In this document: positions 39,771 to 48,455 of the stretch, piece after piece | How positions within the stretch are numbered: the stretch's first letter is position 1 | Layout of the letters: every line of letters begins with the position of its first letter | Origin: Herbaspirillum sp. GW103 | GTDB lineage: Bacteria > Pseudomonadota > Gammaproteobacteria > Burkholderiales > Burkholderiaceae_D | NCBI RefSeq assembly: GCF_000261365.1 | Contig: NZ_AJVC01000001.1 | Location: forward strand, 124,001 to 188,000 | Length of the DNA stretch: 64,000 bases | Direction: 5' to 3' | Translations under genes and position numbers: made by a program | Notes under the pieces: model-generated | Database searches by the model: none | What the model was told of the DNA's origin: nothing | What the model saw: only the letters and a program-made list of their open reading frames with translations

Positions 39771-42272
39771 ATGCCCCAGCGTCTACTGGAAAGCTATCCG
39801 GTCGCCAGCGATCGTTATGACGAGATGCTGGCCGCCGACGGCCGCCTGCGCCCGCACTGGCGAACGCTGATCGACCAGCTTGAAAACCTCTCGCCGGAGA
39901 TGCTGCGCCGGCGCGCCAATGAGGTGCGCGACGCCATCGCCTCCGATGGCGTGACCTACAACGTCTATGCCGACCCCAAGGGCGCCAACCGCCCCTGGGA
40001 GCTGGATCTGCTGCCGCACCTGGTGTCCTCCGAGGAATGGGATTTCCTGGAGCGCGCCGTGGCCCAGCGGGCGCGTCTGATGAATGGCCTGCTCGCCGAC
40101 ATCTACGGCCCCCAGACCCTGATCGCCGAAGGTCTGTTGCCGCCCGCGCTGGTGTTCGGCCAGCACGGCTACCTGATGCCCTGCCACGGCTGGCAGCCAC
40201 CGGGCGGCGTGCATCTGCATGCCTATGCGATCGACCTGGCACGGTCGGCCGATGGTACTTGGTGGGTAGTGTCGGACCGCACGCAGGGTCCGTCCGGTAC
40301 CGGCTATGCGCTGCAGAACCGCCAGATCATGGCGCGCGCCATGCCCGAGGCGCTGCGCGACATGCACGTGGAGTCGCCGCACCGCTACTTCCATACCCTG
40401 CGCGCGATGTTGACGCGCCTGGCACCGGCCCAGGGCGAGGTGCCGCTGATCGTGCTGCTCACGCCGGGCCCCTACAACGAAACCTATTCCGAACACGCCT
40501 TCCTGGCCCATACGCTGGGCTTTCCGCTGGTGGAAGGGGTGGACCTGACGGTGCGCAGCGACCAGGTGTTCCTGAAGACGCTCAACGGTTTGCGCCGCGT
40601 GCACGCCATCCTGCGCCGCATGGACGATGACTATTGTGATCCGCTGGAACTGCGCGCCGATTCCGCTCTCGGTGTGCCGGGCCTGACGCAGGCCGCACGG
40701 CTGGGCAATGTGGTCATCGCCAATTCGCTGGGCAGTGGCGTGCTGGAGTCGACGGCACTGCACGGCTTCCTGCCGGCCATCAACGAACGCCTGTATGGCG
40801 AATCGCTGCTGTTGCCCTCGGTGGCGTCGTGGTGGTGTGGCGAGAAACCGGCGCTCGATTACACACTGGCGCATCTCGATGAGCTGGTGATCGTGCCGGC
40901 ATTTTCTTCGATGCGCATGCAGCCGGTCTTCGGGCATACCGTCACGGGGGCGGCGCGTCGTCGTCTGATCGAAAGCCTGCAATTGCAGCCGCATGCCTAT
41001 GCCGCCCAGGAATGGGTACGGCTGTCGCAGGCACCGGTGATGTCGCGCAGTGGTGACTATCGCCTGATGAACCGCACCATCAGTCTGCGCGTCTTTGCGG
41101 TAGCCGATGGTCAGGGGGGGTATCAGGTCATGCCGGGCGGTCTCACGCGCGTGGCCCCGCGCCAGCGGCGCGATGTGGTCTCGATGCAGCAGGGCGGCAC
41201 CAGCAAGGATGTGTGGGTACTGCGCGAAGAGGAGCGGCCCGACGCCTCCATGGCCGATGAGCGTCATGGTGCAGAAAACGTCACGGTCATCAGGGGCACG
41301 GTCGACGTCTCCTCACACTCGGGCGAGAACCTGTTCTGGATGGGGCGCTATTCGGAGCGCGTGAAGAATCTCTCGCGCCTCTTGCGTACCACGCTGCAAT
41401 ACACGATGGATGGCCAGACCGAGAGTCGCGGCATGCTGGGCAGCGTGTCGTGGATCTGCAGTCAGTTGGGTGTGCAGATGCCCAAATCCGAACCGCGCCC
41501 GACCATCACCGGCTTGCAGCAGAGTCTGCAGGCTGCGGTGGTCGATCCGTCCGCACCGGTGAGCGTGGCCACGCAATTGCGCCAGCTAGCCAATGCCGCC
41601 TATCAGGTGCGCGAACATCTTTCTCTGGACAACTGGCACGCGCTGACCAAAATGCCGGCCATGGTGCAGGAACGCATCAATACGCCCGCCGCCGCGCAGC
41701 ACGTGCTGGGCAACGTGATCGATGCCTGCTCGGGCCTGGCCGGTCATGCGCTGGACGACATGACGCGCGATGCCGGCTGGCAGTTCCTGATGGTGGGCCG
41801 TCACATTGAACGCATGGCCAACATGGCTGCGCTGTTGGACAACTTCCTGCGCCTGCCGCCGCAGCGCCAGACCGCCGCGCTCTCGTGGTTGCTGGAGGCG
41901 GCCAGCAGCATCGTCACCTATCGCGTGCGTTATCGGCGCACGCCGGAGTGGCTGCCGGTGCTGCACCTGCTGGTGTTCGACGCGAGCAATCCGCATGGCA
42001 TGGCCTACCAGTTCCGCATGCTGCAGCAATACATGCGCGAGATTGCGCAGCAGCTGGGTTTGCTGAGCATGACCATTCCCTCGCATCTGTCCACCCAGCT
42101 CGAAGCGATGAACCTCAACGAGTTTGCGCACGATCATCCCCATGTCGGGCAGGCCAATGCACGTCTGACGCAATTGATGCGCGATGCCGTCAGCGGTGGC
42201 TACATGCTCTCCGACGATCTCTCGCGCCATTACTTCACGCCGCTGACCGCACCGGTCAGCCAGGGGGTATGA
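39771..42272 (+). CDS. Fusion of circularly permuted ATP-grasp and alpha-E domains
   Basis: An 833-aa protein. Its first 480 residues correspond to the ATP-grasp protein encoded at 31659-33086 (LVSSEEWDFLERAVAQRARLM, VLLTPGPYNETYSEHAFLA, ILRRMDDDYCDPLELR, MPGGLTRVAPRQRRD). The last 320 residues correspond to the alpha-E protein (SHSGENLFWMGRYSERVKNL, FLMVGRHIERMANMAALLD). The two activities thus exist here both as separate genes and as one chain. It lies 55 nt after the transglutaminase-DUF2126 gene and 1 nt before the second transglutaminase gene, so the three form an operon. The reaction is unknown. Confidence 0.93.
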   Translation: MPQRLLESYPVASDRYDEMLAADGRLRPHWRTLIDQLENLSPEMLRRRANEVRDAIASDGVTYNVYADPKGANRPWELDLLPHLVSSEEWDFLERAVAQRARLMNGLLADIYGPQTLIAEGLLPPALVFGQHGYLMPCHGWQPPGGVHLHAYAIDLARSADGTWWVVSDRTQGPSGTGYALQNRQIMARAMPEALRDMHVESPHRYFHTLRAMLTRLAPAQGEVPLIVLLTPGPYNETYSEHAFLAHTLGFPLVEGVDLTVRSDQVFLKTLNGLRRVHAILRRMDDDYCDPLELRADSALGVPGLTQAARLGNVVIANSLGSGVLESTALHGFLPAINERLYGESLLLPSVASWWCGEKPALDYTLAHLDELVIVPAFSSMRMQPVFGHTVTGAARRRLIESLQLQPHAYAAQEWVRLSQAPVMSRSGDYRLMNRTISLRVFAVADGQGGYQVMPGGLTRVAPRQRRDVVSMQQGGTSKDVWVLREEERPDASMADERHGAENVTVIRGTVDVSSHSGENLFWMGRYSERVKNLSRLLRTTLQYTMDGQTESRGMLGSVSWICSQLGVQMPKSEPRPTITGLQQSLQAAVVDPSAPVSVATQLRQLANAAYQVREHLSLDNWHALTKMPAMVQERINTPAAAQHVLGNVIDACSGLAGHALDDMTRDAGWQFLMVGRHIERMANMAALLDNFLRLPPQRQTAALSWLLEAASSIVTYRVRYRRTPEWLPVLHLLVFDASNPHGMAYQFRMLQQYMREIAQQLGLLSMTIPSHLSTQLEAMNLNEFAHDHPHVGQANARLTQLMRDAVSGGYMLSDDLSRHYFTPLTAPVSQGV

Positions 42273-42273
42273 G

Positions 42274-43218
42274 ATGACTGCCCGCCACCAACGCTACGTC
42301 TACCGCATCCATCACCAGACCACTTACCAGTATTCGCTGCCGGTGCGGCTGTCGCATCAGGTACTGCACCTGACGCCGCGCGAACTGCCGTGGCAGCAGT
42401 GTCTCTCGCACACCGTCAACATCCTGCCGGGGCCGCAACTGGTGCGCAGCTACGAGGACAATTTCGGCAATATCATCAAGGCTTTCTCGCTCGATACCGA
42501 TCACACCAGCCTGGATGTGCAGGCCGATTCCTGGGTTGCGCTCACGCCGCGTGACCAGCCGCAGCCGGGCATGCCGTGGGAAGAAGCCGTCACGGTGATG
42601 GCCTATCACGGCGGGCGCCTGATGGCGCCGGGCATGCTGGAGGCGTCCAATTTCCTGTTCGAATCCTCGCACGTGCGCATCAAGCGCGAGTTCATCCGCT
42701 ATGCGGCCGAGTGCTTCAGCCCCGGCCTGTCGGTGGTGGAGGGGGTGCGCGCATTGATGATGCGCATCCATGAGGAATTCGCTTTCGATCCGGCGGCGAC
42801 CACCGTCTCCACACCGGTGACCGAAGTCTTCGTCAATCGCCGTGGCGTGTGCCAGGATTTTGCGCATCTGATGCTGTCCTGCCTGCGTTCCATGGGACTG
42901 GCCGCGCGCTACGTCAGCGGTTATCTGCTGACCGAACCGCCGCCCGGGCAGCCGCGCCTGATCGGTGCCGATGCCTCGCATGCGTGGGTCTCGGTGTATT
43001 GCCCCGGTGCGGACGGTGGCGAAGGGACGTGGATCGATGCCGACCCGACCAATGGCGTCTTCCCCGATACCAGTCACATCACGCTGGGCTGGGGACGCGA
43101 TTTCCTCGACATCTCGCCCTTGCGCGGCGTGCTCATCGGCGGGGGACAGCAGAGCATGCAGGTGGCCGTGACGGTGTTGCCAGGGGAGGAAGCGCAGGGT
43201 TTGCAGCTGTCGATCTGA
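42274..43218 (+). CDS. Transglutaminase-like protein
   Basis: A 314-aa protein with an N-terminal beta domain (YRIHHQTTYQYSLPVRLSHQ) and a transglutaminase core: C193 (RRGVCQDFAH), H236 (ASHAWVSV) and D255 or D257 (WIDADPTNG). It looks catalytically complete. Bacterial members may act as proteases or amidases rather than cross-linkers, and the substrate is not known. It is the third gene of the DUF2126 operon, beginning 1 nt after the fusion gene's stop. It has the same fold as the first 300 residues of the gene at 36341, so the operon has two transglutaminase cores. Confidence 0.93.
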   Translation: MTARHQRYVYRIHHQTTYQYSLPVRLSHQVLHLTPRELPWQQCLSHTVNILPGPQLVRSYEDNFGNIIKAFSLDTDHTSLDVQADSWVALTPRDQPQPGMPWEEAVTVMAYHGGRLMAPGMLEASNFLFESSHVRIKREFIRYAAECFSPGLSVVEGVRALMMRIHEEFAFDPAATTVSTPVTEVFVNRRGVCQDFAHLMLSCLRSMGLAARYVSGYLLTEPPPGQPRLIGADASHAWVSVYCPGADGGEGTWIDADPTNGVFPDTSHITLGWGRDFLDISPLRGVLIGGGQQSMQVAVTVLPGEEAQGLQLSI

Positions 43219-43566
43219 GCCGGGGCGTTCTTTTCGAACCCAAGAAAAATGGCCCATCACGGATTTCCGTGGAATGCCTTTCTACTTATCTGGGCAGAAC
43301 GCATCTGACGCCTATTTATGAATGGGTTCTAGATTCTCTCGCGTTCCCGCTCCCAAGCCAGCCTTGCGCGCCTCGCGCAGCCTTCACGCCGCGCACCATG
43401 AATTCCCGTGCCGCGGGAACAATCGACATCGCGCACCGTCAAAACGCCCGTCAAGGCGCATCGACATGTTCAATCACGGGCAACATCAGAAAAAATATAC
43501 GTCCTCCATGGATCGCCGTCGGCGGCACAGCTGAACGGCACACCAACTTGGTTTCAAGGAAAAAGC
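43219..43566. other. Intergenic region before the lipoprotein gene
   Basis: No gene or clear terminator is visible. The in-frame stretch upstream of 43567 has no homology-like character and no ribosome site. Base composition begins to fall towards A+T here, continuing into the next two genes. Confidence 0.35.
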
Positions 43567-44364
43567 ATGAAAAAAACAGGTCTCGTCTCGCTGTGTCTCG
43601 CGCTGCTGGTCTCATTGGCCGGTTGTGATGCCTTTTCATCAGAACCGACCTATAAGGGCTTGAGTGTTGAGGGGTTTAATTACACGCCATATAACTTGAG
43701 CCGTTTTGTCGTCACGGACAAATACGGCAACAGGGCCAGCGGCGGTGGAGATTTGCCGCCCGGTTCCGGAGAGGGCCGTCTTAGCTGTTGTTACTCGTTG
43801 AAAGGAACAGAATTTACCGTTGACTGGCGGGTGTATGACGTCGATGAGGGTGAGAGTGTATATGCTCCGATTAAATACATAGAGAAAAGAACAGAGGTGC
43901 ATGTACCTCCCACTGAAGTCAAAGGAGGACCTGGCACCAGAATACTAGGTCTGCATTTTTATCCGGACGATCACATCGAATTTGAGTTTCGAACGGACTT
44001 GAGAGGTTCTCGTATTGATTTCTCAGAAGTAAATTATCGACTGAAAAAGAAATATCCTAGTCAGATCAATCCAGGCGGCGAAGAGGGACGGTGGACCGAT
44101 TTTCGGAGAGTCGCAAAAATAGCAGCCGAGGGTTGGGTGAAGTATCACTTAGAAAATTCGGATGATCTTGAACAATATGTCTATTACACCTTGTTGGTAA
44201 ACAAGGATTTTGATCAACATCCTTTGGTAAAAAAAATCATTAGCTCCACGAGAGGAAAACCCGGCGAATTCGCACGAGAACTAAAAGCCCTCCCTGAGGC
44301 GACGCGAAGCGAAATAAAGGCTGGCAAGTTTGAACATGTAAAAACCGAGGCAAGCAATGGCTAA
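43567..44364 (+). CDS. DUF3304-like lipoprotein, candidate immunity partner
   Basis: A 265-aa predicted lipoprotein: MKKTGLVSLCLALLVSLAGC gives a signal peptide with lipobox LAGC (Cys20). The mature part begins with GLSVEGFNYTPYNLSRFVVTD, which resembles DUF3304 proteins often found next to DUF2235 effectors; the region beyond about residue 150 is extra and unrecognised. Being at the outer or inner membrane surface, it would be placed to block a periplasmic phospholipase, so immunity or an accessory role is inferred. AAGGAAAAAGC precedes the ATG. Its last 8 nt overlap the next gene. Codon use and base composition are clearly AT-richer than neighbouring housekeeping genes. Confidence 0.72.
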   Translation: MKKTGLVSLCLALLVSLAGCDAFSSEPTYKGLSVEGFNYTPYNLSRFVVTDKYGNRASGGGDLPPGSGEGRLSCCYSLKGTEFTVDWRVYDVDEGESVYAPIKYIEKRTEVHVPPTEVKGGPGTRILGLHFYPDDHIEFEFRTDLRGSRIDFSEVNYRLKKKYPSQINPGGEEGRWTDFRRVAKIAAEGWVKYHLENSDDLEQYVYYTLLVNKDFDQHPLVKKIISSTRGKPGEFARELKALPEATRSEIKAGKFEHVKTEASNG

Positions 44365-46627
44365 CGCAAACACTGCAAATGCTTCAGCCTTGAGTCCTGC
44401 GGATAAGACGCCGCCCAATGTCGTTCTTGGAATGGCCAGCCATATTGCTGCAACAAAAAATGCGGAAAAGCTTGCATGCCAGTGTGACATACACATAGGT
44501 TTTTTCTTTGACGGTTTCGGGCGCTCCAGAGATTTGGATGATCCGGCCAGCTCCCGCTACTCCAACATTTGCCGCTTATGGGAGGCTTATCGTGATAACA
44601 AGGATGATCGAAGAAAAGACACGCCGAATGAATTCTGGTATCCGTTTTACTACTCCGGGTTAGGTACGCCCCTCAATGATGACGCCGCAAGCAACGCCAT
44701 TATCTCCGGCGCATTGAAGGTCGCGACAAACGCCGGCAAGGCGGTGATGGACAAAGCAAAGTCGACCGCCAAGGAGGCAACAGGCGTAGACAAGCTGGAT
44801 GGTGTCGCAAAGCTGGCTTCTCCGACCAAGATCGGAACCAAGGCCCTAAAGGATTCATTGTCGGAAATGTCGTTCAGGCCTGTCGTAAAAGCCTACAAGG
44901 ACATCATCAAGGATATCAAGGAAGCACCCGAAAACATTCGCAATGTCTTGCGCCTGGCCGAGGGAAACGAGTGGGTGACGCGCGGCAAGGCATCGGTGCG
45001 CGGCCTGCTGTATGACGCCAGGAAAAATCCGTTGAAGGCAGGCTGGGCTGCGGCAAAAACGGTCTTTTCCGATCTGATCGTGGACTCCATTCCCTTGGTG
45101 AGAGACAGCAGAGCCGCCTCAACCGTGTTTGGAACAGGGGTGGATGCCAGGCTGACTGCCGCACTTGATCAGTTCGAGGCTGCCTGGAAGGATGCCAAGG
45201 CTCAGATCCCAAAGGTGCAACGGATTCAGGTTTCCGTATTTGGGGCGGATCGCGGCGCAGTCATCGCACGCGCGTTCGTCAATGAACTGGCGCGCAAATA
45301 CAAGCGCGCCAATGCAGAAGATCTGGCCATCGAGGGCGACGCCATCGACATCAAGTTTCTCGGCATGTTCGATGCTGTATCGTCACTGATCCAAGAAAAC
45401 AAGCTGATCGGTTTTCTGCCCTTGGTGGGCATGGTCAAGCAAAATTTCGGCGACCGTCCGCTAGGCGTGCCGCCAGCCGTCAAGAAATGCGTGCATTTTG
45501 CCGCCGCCCATGAACTGCGTTTTTATCAGCGGCTCGACAGTCTCGAGAAAACCCGTGGCGAGCAGTTTCTCTATCCGGGTACCAGCGAAGACATCACGGG
45601 TGGTGCGCCTGATGGCTCGATGGGATTTCGCGCAGAACTGCAGCGGGTAGCTTTGCGCGATATGCTCAACGAAGCACTGATGGCGGGCGTGATGCTCGAC
45701 AGGATGGAAGATCTTGTGAAATATAAACGAGAAACTTTCTTGAAGTTTTCGCTGGCAGCCCCCATCAACGACGGCAAATCCAATTACCAGATGATGGACC
45801 TGATAGCCGCGTACCGGAAGATCGTTCCGCGTACGCAAGGTCTTGATTTTGTCGCGCACATGAAGGTGTTTATTCAATGGCTGGCGGTGCGATATCAATC
45901 GCCGGAGTTTCGCGCTTCGGTGACCAGTCACGCCGATGAAGTGAAGGCGGCGCAACGCGCCAAACAGAAACGCGTCGAGATCGCGCAGGCGGAGTTCGAG
46001 GCAGCACGAGCCGCAAAGCCATTCGATCAGGAGCGCTACGGGCGAGCCACAGGTGCCTTATTCAAGGCGCAACAGGACGATCAGAGTACGATGCAAAAGA
46101 CGATTTATGAAGCGCATCGTCCTTTCGTCAGCGTGTGGGAACGGCTTGATTCCGAGTCCAAAAAAATCGTCGAGATGCGCGCACAAGAGCAAAAGCGGAT
46201 CGATGATGAGCCACGCCGCAAGAGCCAATGGCAAAAATTGATGGATGAACGTGAAGCCCCCTGGCGGGCAAAGGGAATGAGTCCGCCTGGAATGCCGCCG
46301 ACTTACCGCCCCGCCCGCCCCCTGATGAGCCCCGAAGAGTTCCTATTGGGTGACGCCTGGATCGCAGCCTCCAGCGGCAAGACAACACTGCCGGACGATG
46401 TCATGGCGCTGTTCGATCTGCTGGTGCACGACACGATGTTGACCAGTTGGCACGATCACTTGCTGTCTTCGACGCTTTATTTCCAGACGCGTGCGACCGA
46501 TGCCTTCGGCGTGACCGATGCCAAGGAAGAAGATGAAACCCGCAAGCAAGACGATGCCAATGCCGCCCGCATCAAACAGATGCAGGATACGATGCAAATG
46601 CCGCGCATGAGCCAGGCAAGTCAATAG
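44357..46627 (+). CDS. DUF2235 (Tle1-type) hydrolase-like protein with altered nucleophile
   Basis: A 756-aa protein of the DUF2235 alpha/beta-hydrolase family, which includes type VI secretion phospholipases of the Tle1 type. IHIGFFFDGFGR (D52) is the family's FFDGT-like start, LGMFDAVSS (D339) the acidic segment, and AAHELRFYQ (near 384) the histidine segment. The nucleophile elbow, usually GFSRGA, reads GADRGA with aspartate at residue 298, confirmed at the codon level (GAT, 45248-45250). The chain between about 85 and 270 is long and helical, and the C-terminal 200 residues are charged and helical. No secretion signal is seen. It is coupled to the lipoprotein gene upstream. It may be inactive as a serine lipase or use another residue; secretion by a type VI system is inferred, with no VgrG nearby. 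Confidence 0.75.
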   Translation: MANANTANASALSPADKTPPNVVLGMASHIAATKNAEKLACQCDIHIGFFFDGFGRSRDLDDPASSRYSNICRLWEAYRDNKDDRRKDTPNEFWYPFYYSGLGTPLNDDAASNAIISGALKVATNAGKAVMDKAKSTAKEATGVDKLDGVAKLASPTKIGTKALKDSLSEMSFRPVVKAYKDIIKDIKEAPENIRNVLRLAEGNEWVTRGKASVRGLLYDARKNPLKAGWAAAKTVFSDLIVDSIPLVRDSRAASTVFGTGVDARLTAALDQFEAAWKDAKAQIPKVQRIQVSVFGADRGAVIARAFVNELARKYKRANAEDLAIEGDAIDIKFLGMFDAVSSLIQENKLIGFLPLVGMVKQNFGDRPLGVPPAVKKCVHFAAAHELRFYQRLDSLEKTRGEQFLYPGTSEDITGGAPDGSMGFRAELQRVALRDMLNEALMAGVMLDRMEDLVKYKRETFLKFSLAAPINDGKSNYQMMDLIAAYRKIVPRTQGLDFVAHMKVFIQWLAVRYQSPEFRASVTSHADEVKAAQRAKQKRVEIAQAEFEAARAAKPFDQERYGRATGALFKAQQDDQSTMQKTIYEAHRPFVSVWERLDSESKKIVEMRAQEQKRIDDEPRRKSQWQKLMDEREAPWRAKGMSPPGMPPTYRPARPLMSPEEFLLGDAWIAASSGKTTLPDDVMALFDLLVHDTMLTSWHDHLLSSTLYFQTRATDAFGVTDAKEEDETRKQDDANAARIKQMQDTMQMPRMSQASQ

Positions 46628-46770
46628 CAGGCAAGTTGCGTGTGGGCTATGCTCGGCACGCAGAAACGCTCTTCTTCCAGCCTGACATCATCGCAATATT
46701 CACCGCCAGGATGACTTCCTCCTCTTGGTATCAGCCCACGGTAGAACGGTTATGGTGTCACATGAGTACG

Positions 46771-46809
46771 CAAAAAGAATGGCCACTGATCGCGAGATCA
46801 GTGGCCATT
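46771..46809 (-). terminator. Terminator of the MFS transporter gene
   Basis: AATGGCCACTGATC (46778-46791) pairs perfectly with GATCAGTGGCCATT (46796-46809) across a 4-nt GCGA loop. Read on the minus strand, the stem is followed by CTTTTTG. It lies 18 nt past the MFS stop. The remainder of 46628-46770 shows no feature. Confidence 0.85.
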
Positions 46810-46827
46810 TCATTTCAGGCTGGCAGG

Positions 46828-48207
46828 TCAGTGCGCTCCGGCATCGGCGACCATCAGCGGCTTGCCGCCGTCAGGACGGTTGCGGTCCGAAGCCTGCTTG
46901 ACCAGCAGTGCCACGGTCGAGACCAATGCAGCCGTGGCCACCACCGCGAATACTTCGCCAAAGCCCAACTGGCGCCGCGTCAGTTCGGCCACCAGGAAGG
47001 AACCGGCGATGCCGCCGAAGCGGCCCACGCCCAGCATCCAGGCCACGCCGGTGGCACGGCCACGGGTCGGATAGTAAGCGGCGGCCAGCGCCGGCAGCGA
47101 TGATTGCGCGGTATTCATCAAGGTGCCCGCCACGAACACCACCACCGTCAGTACGCCCACGTTGCCCACCGCCTGGCCGATGCCGAAGACAGCCACGGCC
47201 GTGGCGGCAAAGCCGATGGCGATGACGCGGTTGGCGTTGTAACGGTCCATTAGCCAGCCGAACAGGATGGCGCCCACGCCGCCCAGCGGGAAGAGCGCCG
47301 AAATGAGCGTGGCCGTCTTGGGGGCCAGGCCGGCATCCTTGAACAGCACCGGCATCCAGTTCACCAGCGCATAGAAGATCACCAGTCCCATGAAGTAAGC
47401 CAGCCACAGCATGCAGGTGCCGATCAGATAGCGCGGCTCGAACAGCAGGGCGATGCCGCTCTTGCCATTGGCGACGTCGCCCTGCGGGCCGGTCTCGGTC
47501 AGGGTGAAACGACTGACATTGGCCGCCGAGGAGGAGATGCGGCGCAGGACCGCAGCGATGCGCCCGGCCGGGTAACCCTTGGCCACCATGTGGCGCACCG
47601 ACTCCGGCAGGCTGGGCAGCATCACCAGCAACAGCAGCAGGGGAGCGGCACCACCCAGCATCAACACGCTGCGCCAGCCCCATAGCGGGATCATCCACGC
47701 GGCCAGGAAGCCGCCCAGCGCCGCTCCCAGCGGGAAGCCGCAGAACATGGCATTGGTCAGCATGGCGCGGCGGGCCGCCGGGCTGTACTCACTGGTGAGC
47801 GTGACGGCATTGGGCATGGCCGCGCCCAGGCCGAGGCCGGTCAGGAAGCGCAGTATGGTCAGCTCCTGCAGGTTGCCGGCGAAGGCCGAGCCCATGCAGG
47901 CGGTGCCCATCACCAGTACCGACAGCAGCAAGATCTTGCGACGGCCATAGCGGTCGGCCAAGGGACCTGAGGTCAGCGCACCGGCGGCCAGGCCGAACAG
48001 GGCGGCACTGAGTACCGGCGCCAGGTCCGGCTTGGCGATGCCCCAGTCCTTGAGCAGCGACGGGGCGATGAAGCCGATGGCAGCCGTGTCGAAGCCGTCC
48101 AGCAGGACGACGAAGAAGCACAGCGCAAAGATCAGCCATTGATAACGCGAGAAGGGCTCGCGGTTGATGAAAGCCTGGACGTCCAGGGCAGGGGTTTGCG
48201 GTCTCAT
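46828..48207 (-). CDS. MFS transporter, aromatic acid:H+ symporter (AAHS) type
   Basis: A 459-aa protein with twelve predicted spans. The motifs of the AAHS branch (PcaK, BenK, MhpT) are present: LLDGFDTAAIGFIAPSL in TM1 with the Asp needed for aromatic acid transport, GPLADRYGRRKILL in the loop between TM2 and TM3, and GLGAAMPNAVTLTSEYSP around TM4. Uptake of an aromatic acid such as 4-hydroxybenzoate, protocatechuate or a hydroxyphenylpropionate is likely, but no catabolic gene is adjacent to narrow it. It is a single gene with its own terminator. An 18-bp inverted repeat lies upstream of its likely -10 element, which suggests control by a repressor or activator encoded elsewhere. Confidence 0.88.
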   Translation of the reverse strand: MRPQTPALDVQAFINREPFSRYQWLIFALCFFVVLLDGFDTAAIGFIAPSLLKDWGIAKPDLAPVLSAALFGLAAGALTSGPLADRYGRRKILLLSVLVMGTACMGSAFAGNLQELTILRFLTGLGLGAAMPNAVTLTSEYSPAARRAMLTNAMFCGFPLGAALGGFLAAWMIPLWGWRSVLMLGGAAPLLLLLVMLPSLPESVRHMVAKGYPAGRIAAVLRRISSSAANVSRFTLTETGPQGDVANGKSGIALLFEPRYLIGTCMLWLAYFMGLVIFYALVNWMPVLFKDAGLAPKTATLISALFPLGGVGAILFGWLMDRYNANRVIAIGFAATAVAVFGIGQAVGNVGVLTVVVFVAGTLMNTAQSSLPALAAAYYPTRGRATGVAWMLGVGRFGGIAGSFLVAELTRRQLGFGEVFAVVATAALVSTVALLVKQASDRNRPDGGKPLMVADAGAH

Positions 48208-48262
48208 GTCTCTCTCTTCTGATTGTTGGGGTGGTACGGCTGTTTTGTTTTTTTGTGCGAAA

Positions 48263-48294
48263 AGTATAAAACAATGCCGAACGAATGTGTTCGG
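48263..48294 (-). promoter_or_regulatory. Promoter region with palindromic operator of the MFS gene
   Basis: On the minus strand TATACT (48263-48268) is a fair -10 element about 55 nt before the ATG. Just upstream of it is the inverted repeat CCGAAC-6 nt-GTTCGG (48277-48294), covering the spacer and -35 zone. IclR-family regulators of aromatic pathways bind sites of this general look, but the regulator is not in the window. Confidence 0.5.
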
Positions 48295-48455
48295 TCATTG
48301 CGCATCTGTGCGGTAAGCGAACAAAATCGTGTTTTGTGAAGGAAAGCACAAAGGCCCCCGTCGGCCGGACCGCGGCAGGCAGGGGGAGAAGCTTGGATGA
48401 AGGAAATTGTCCAAAACCGGAGCGCAGCATGCGCGCCGGCCTCAGCCGGTTCTGC

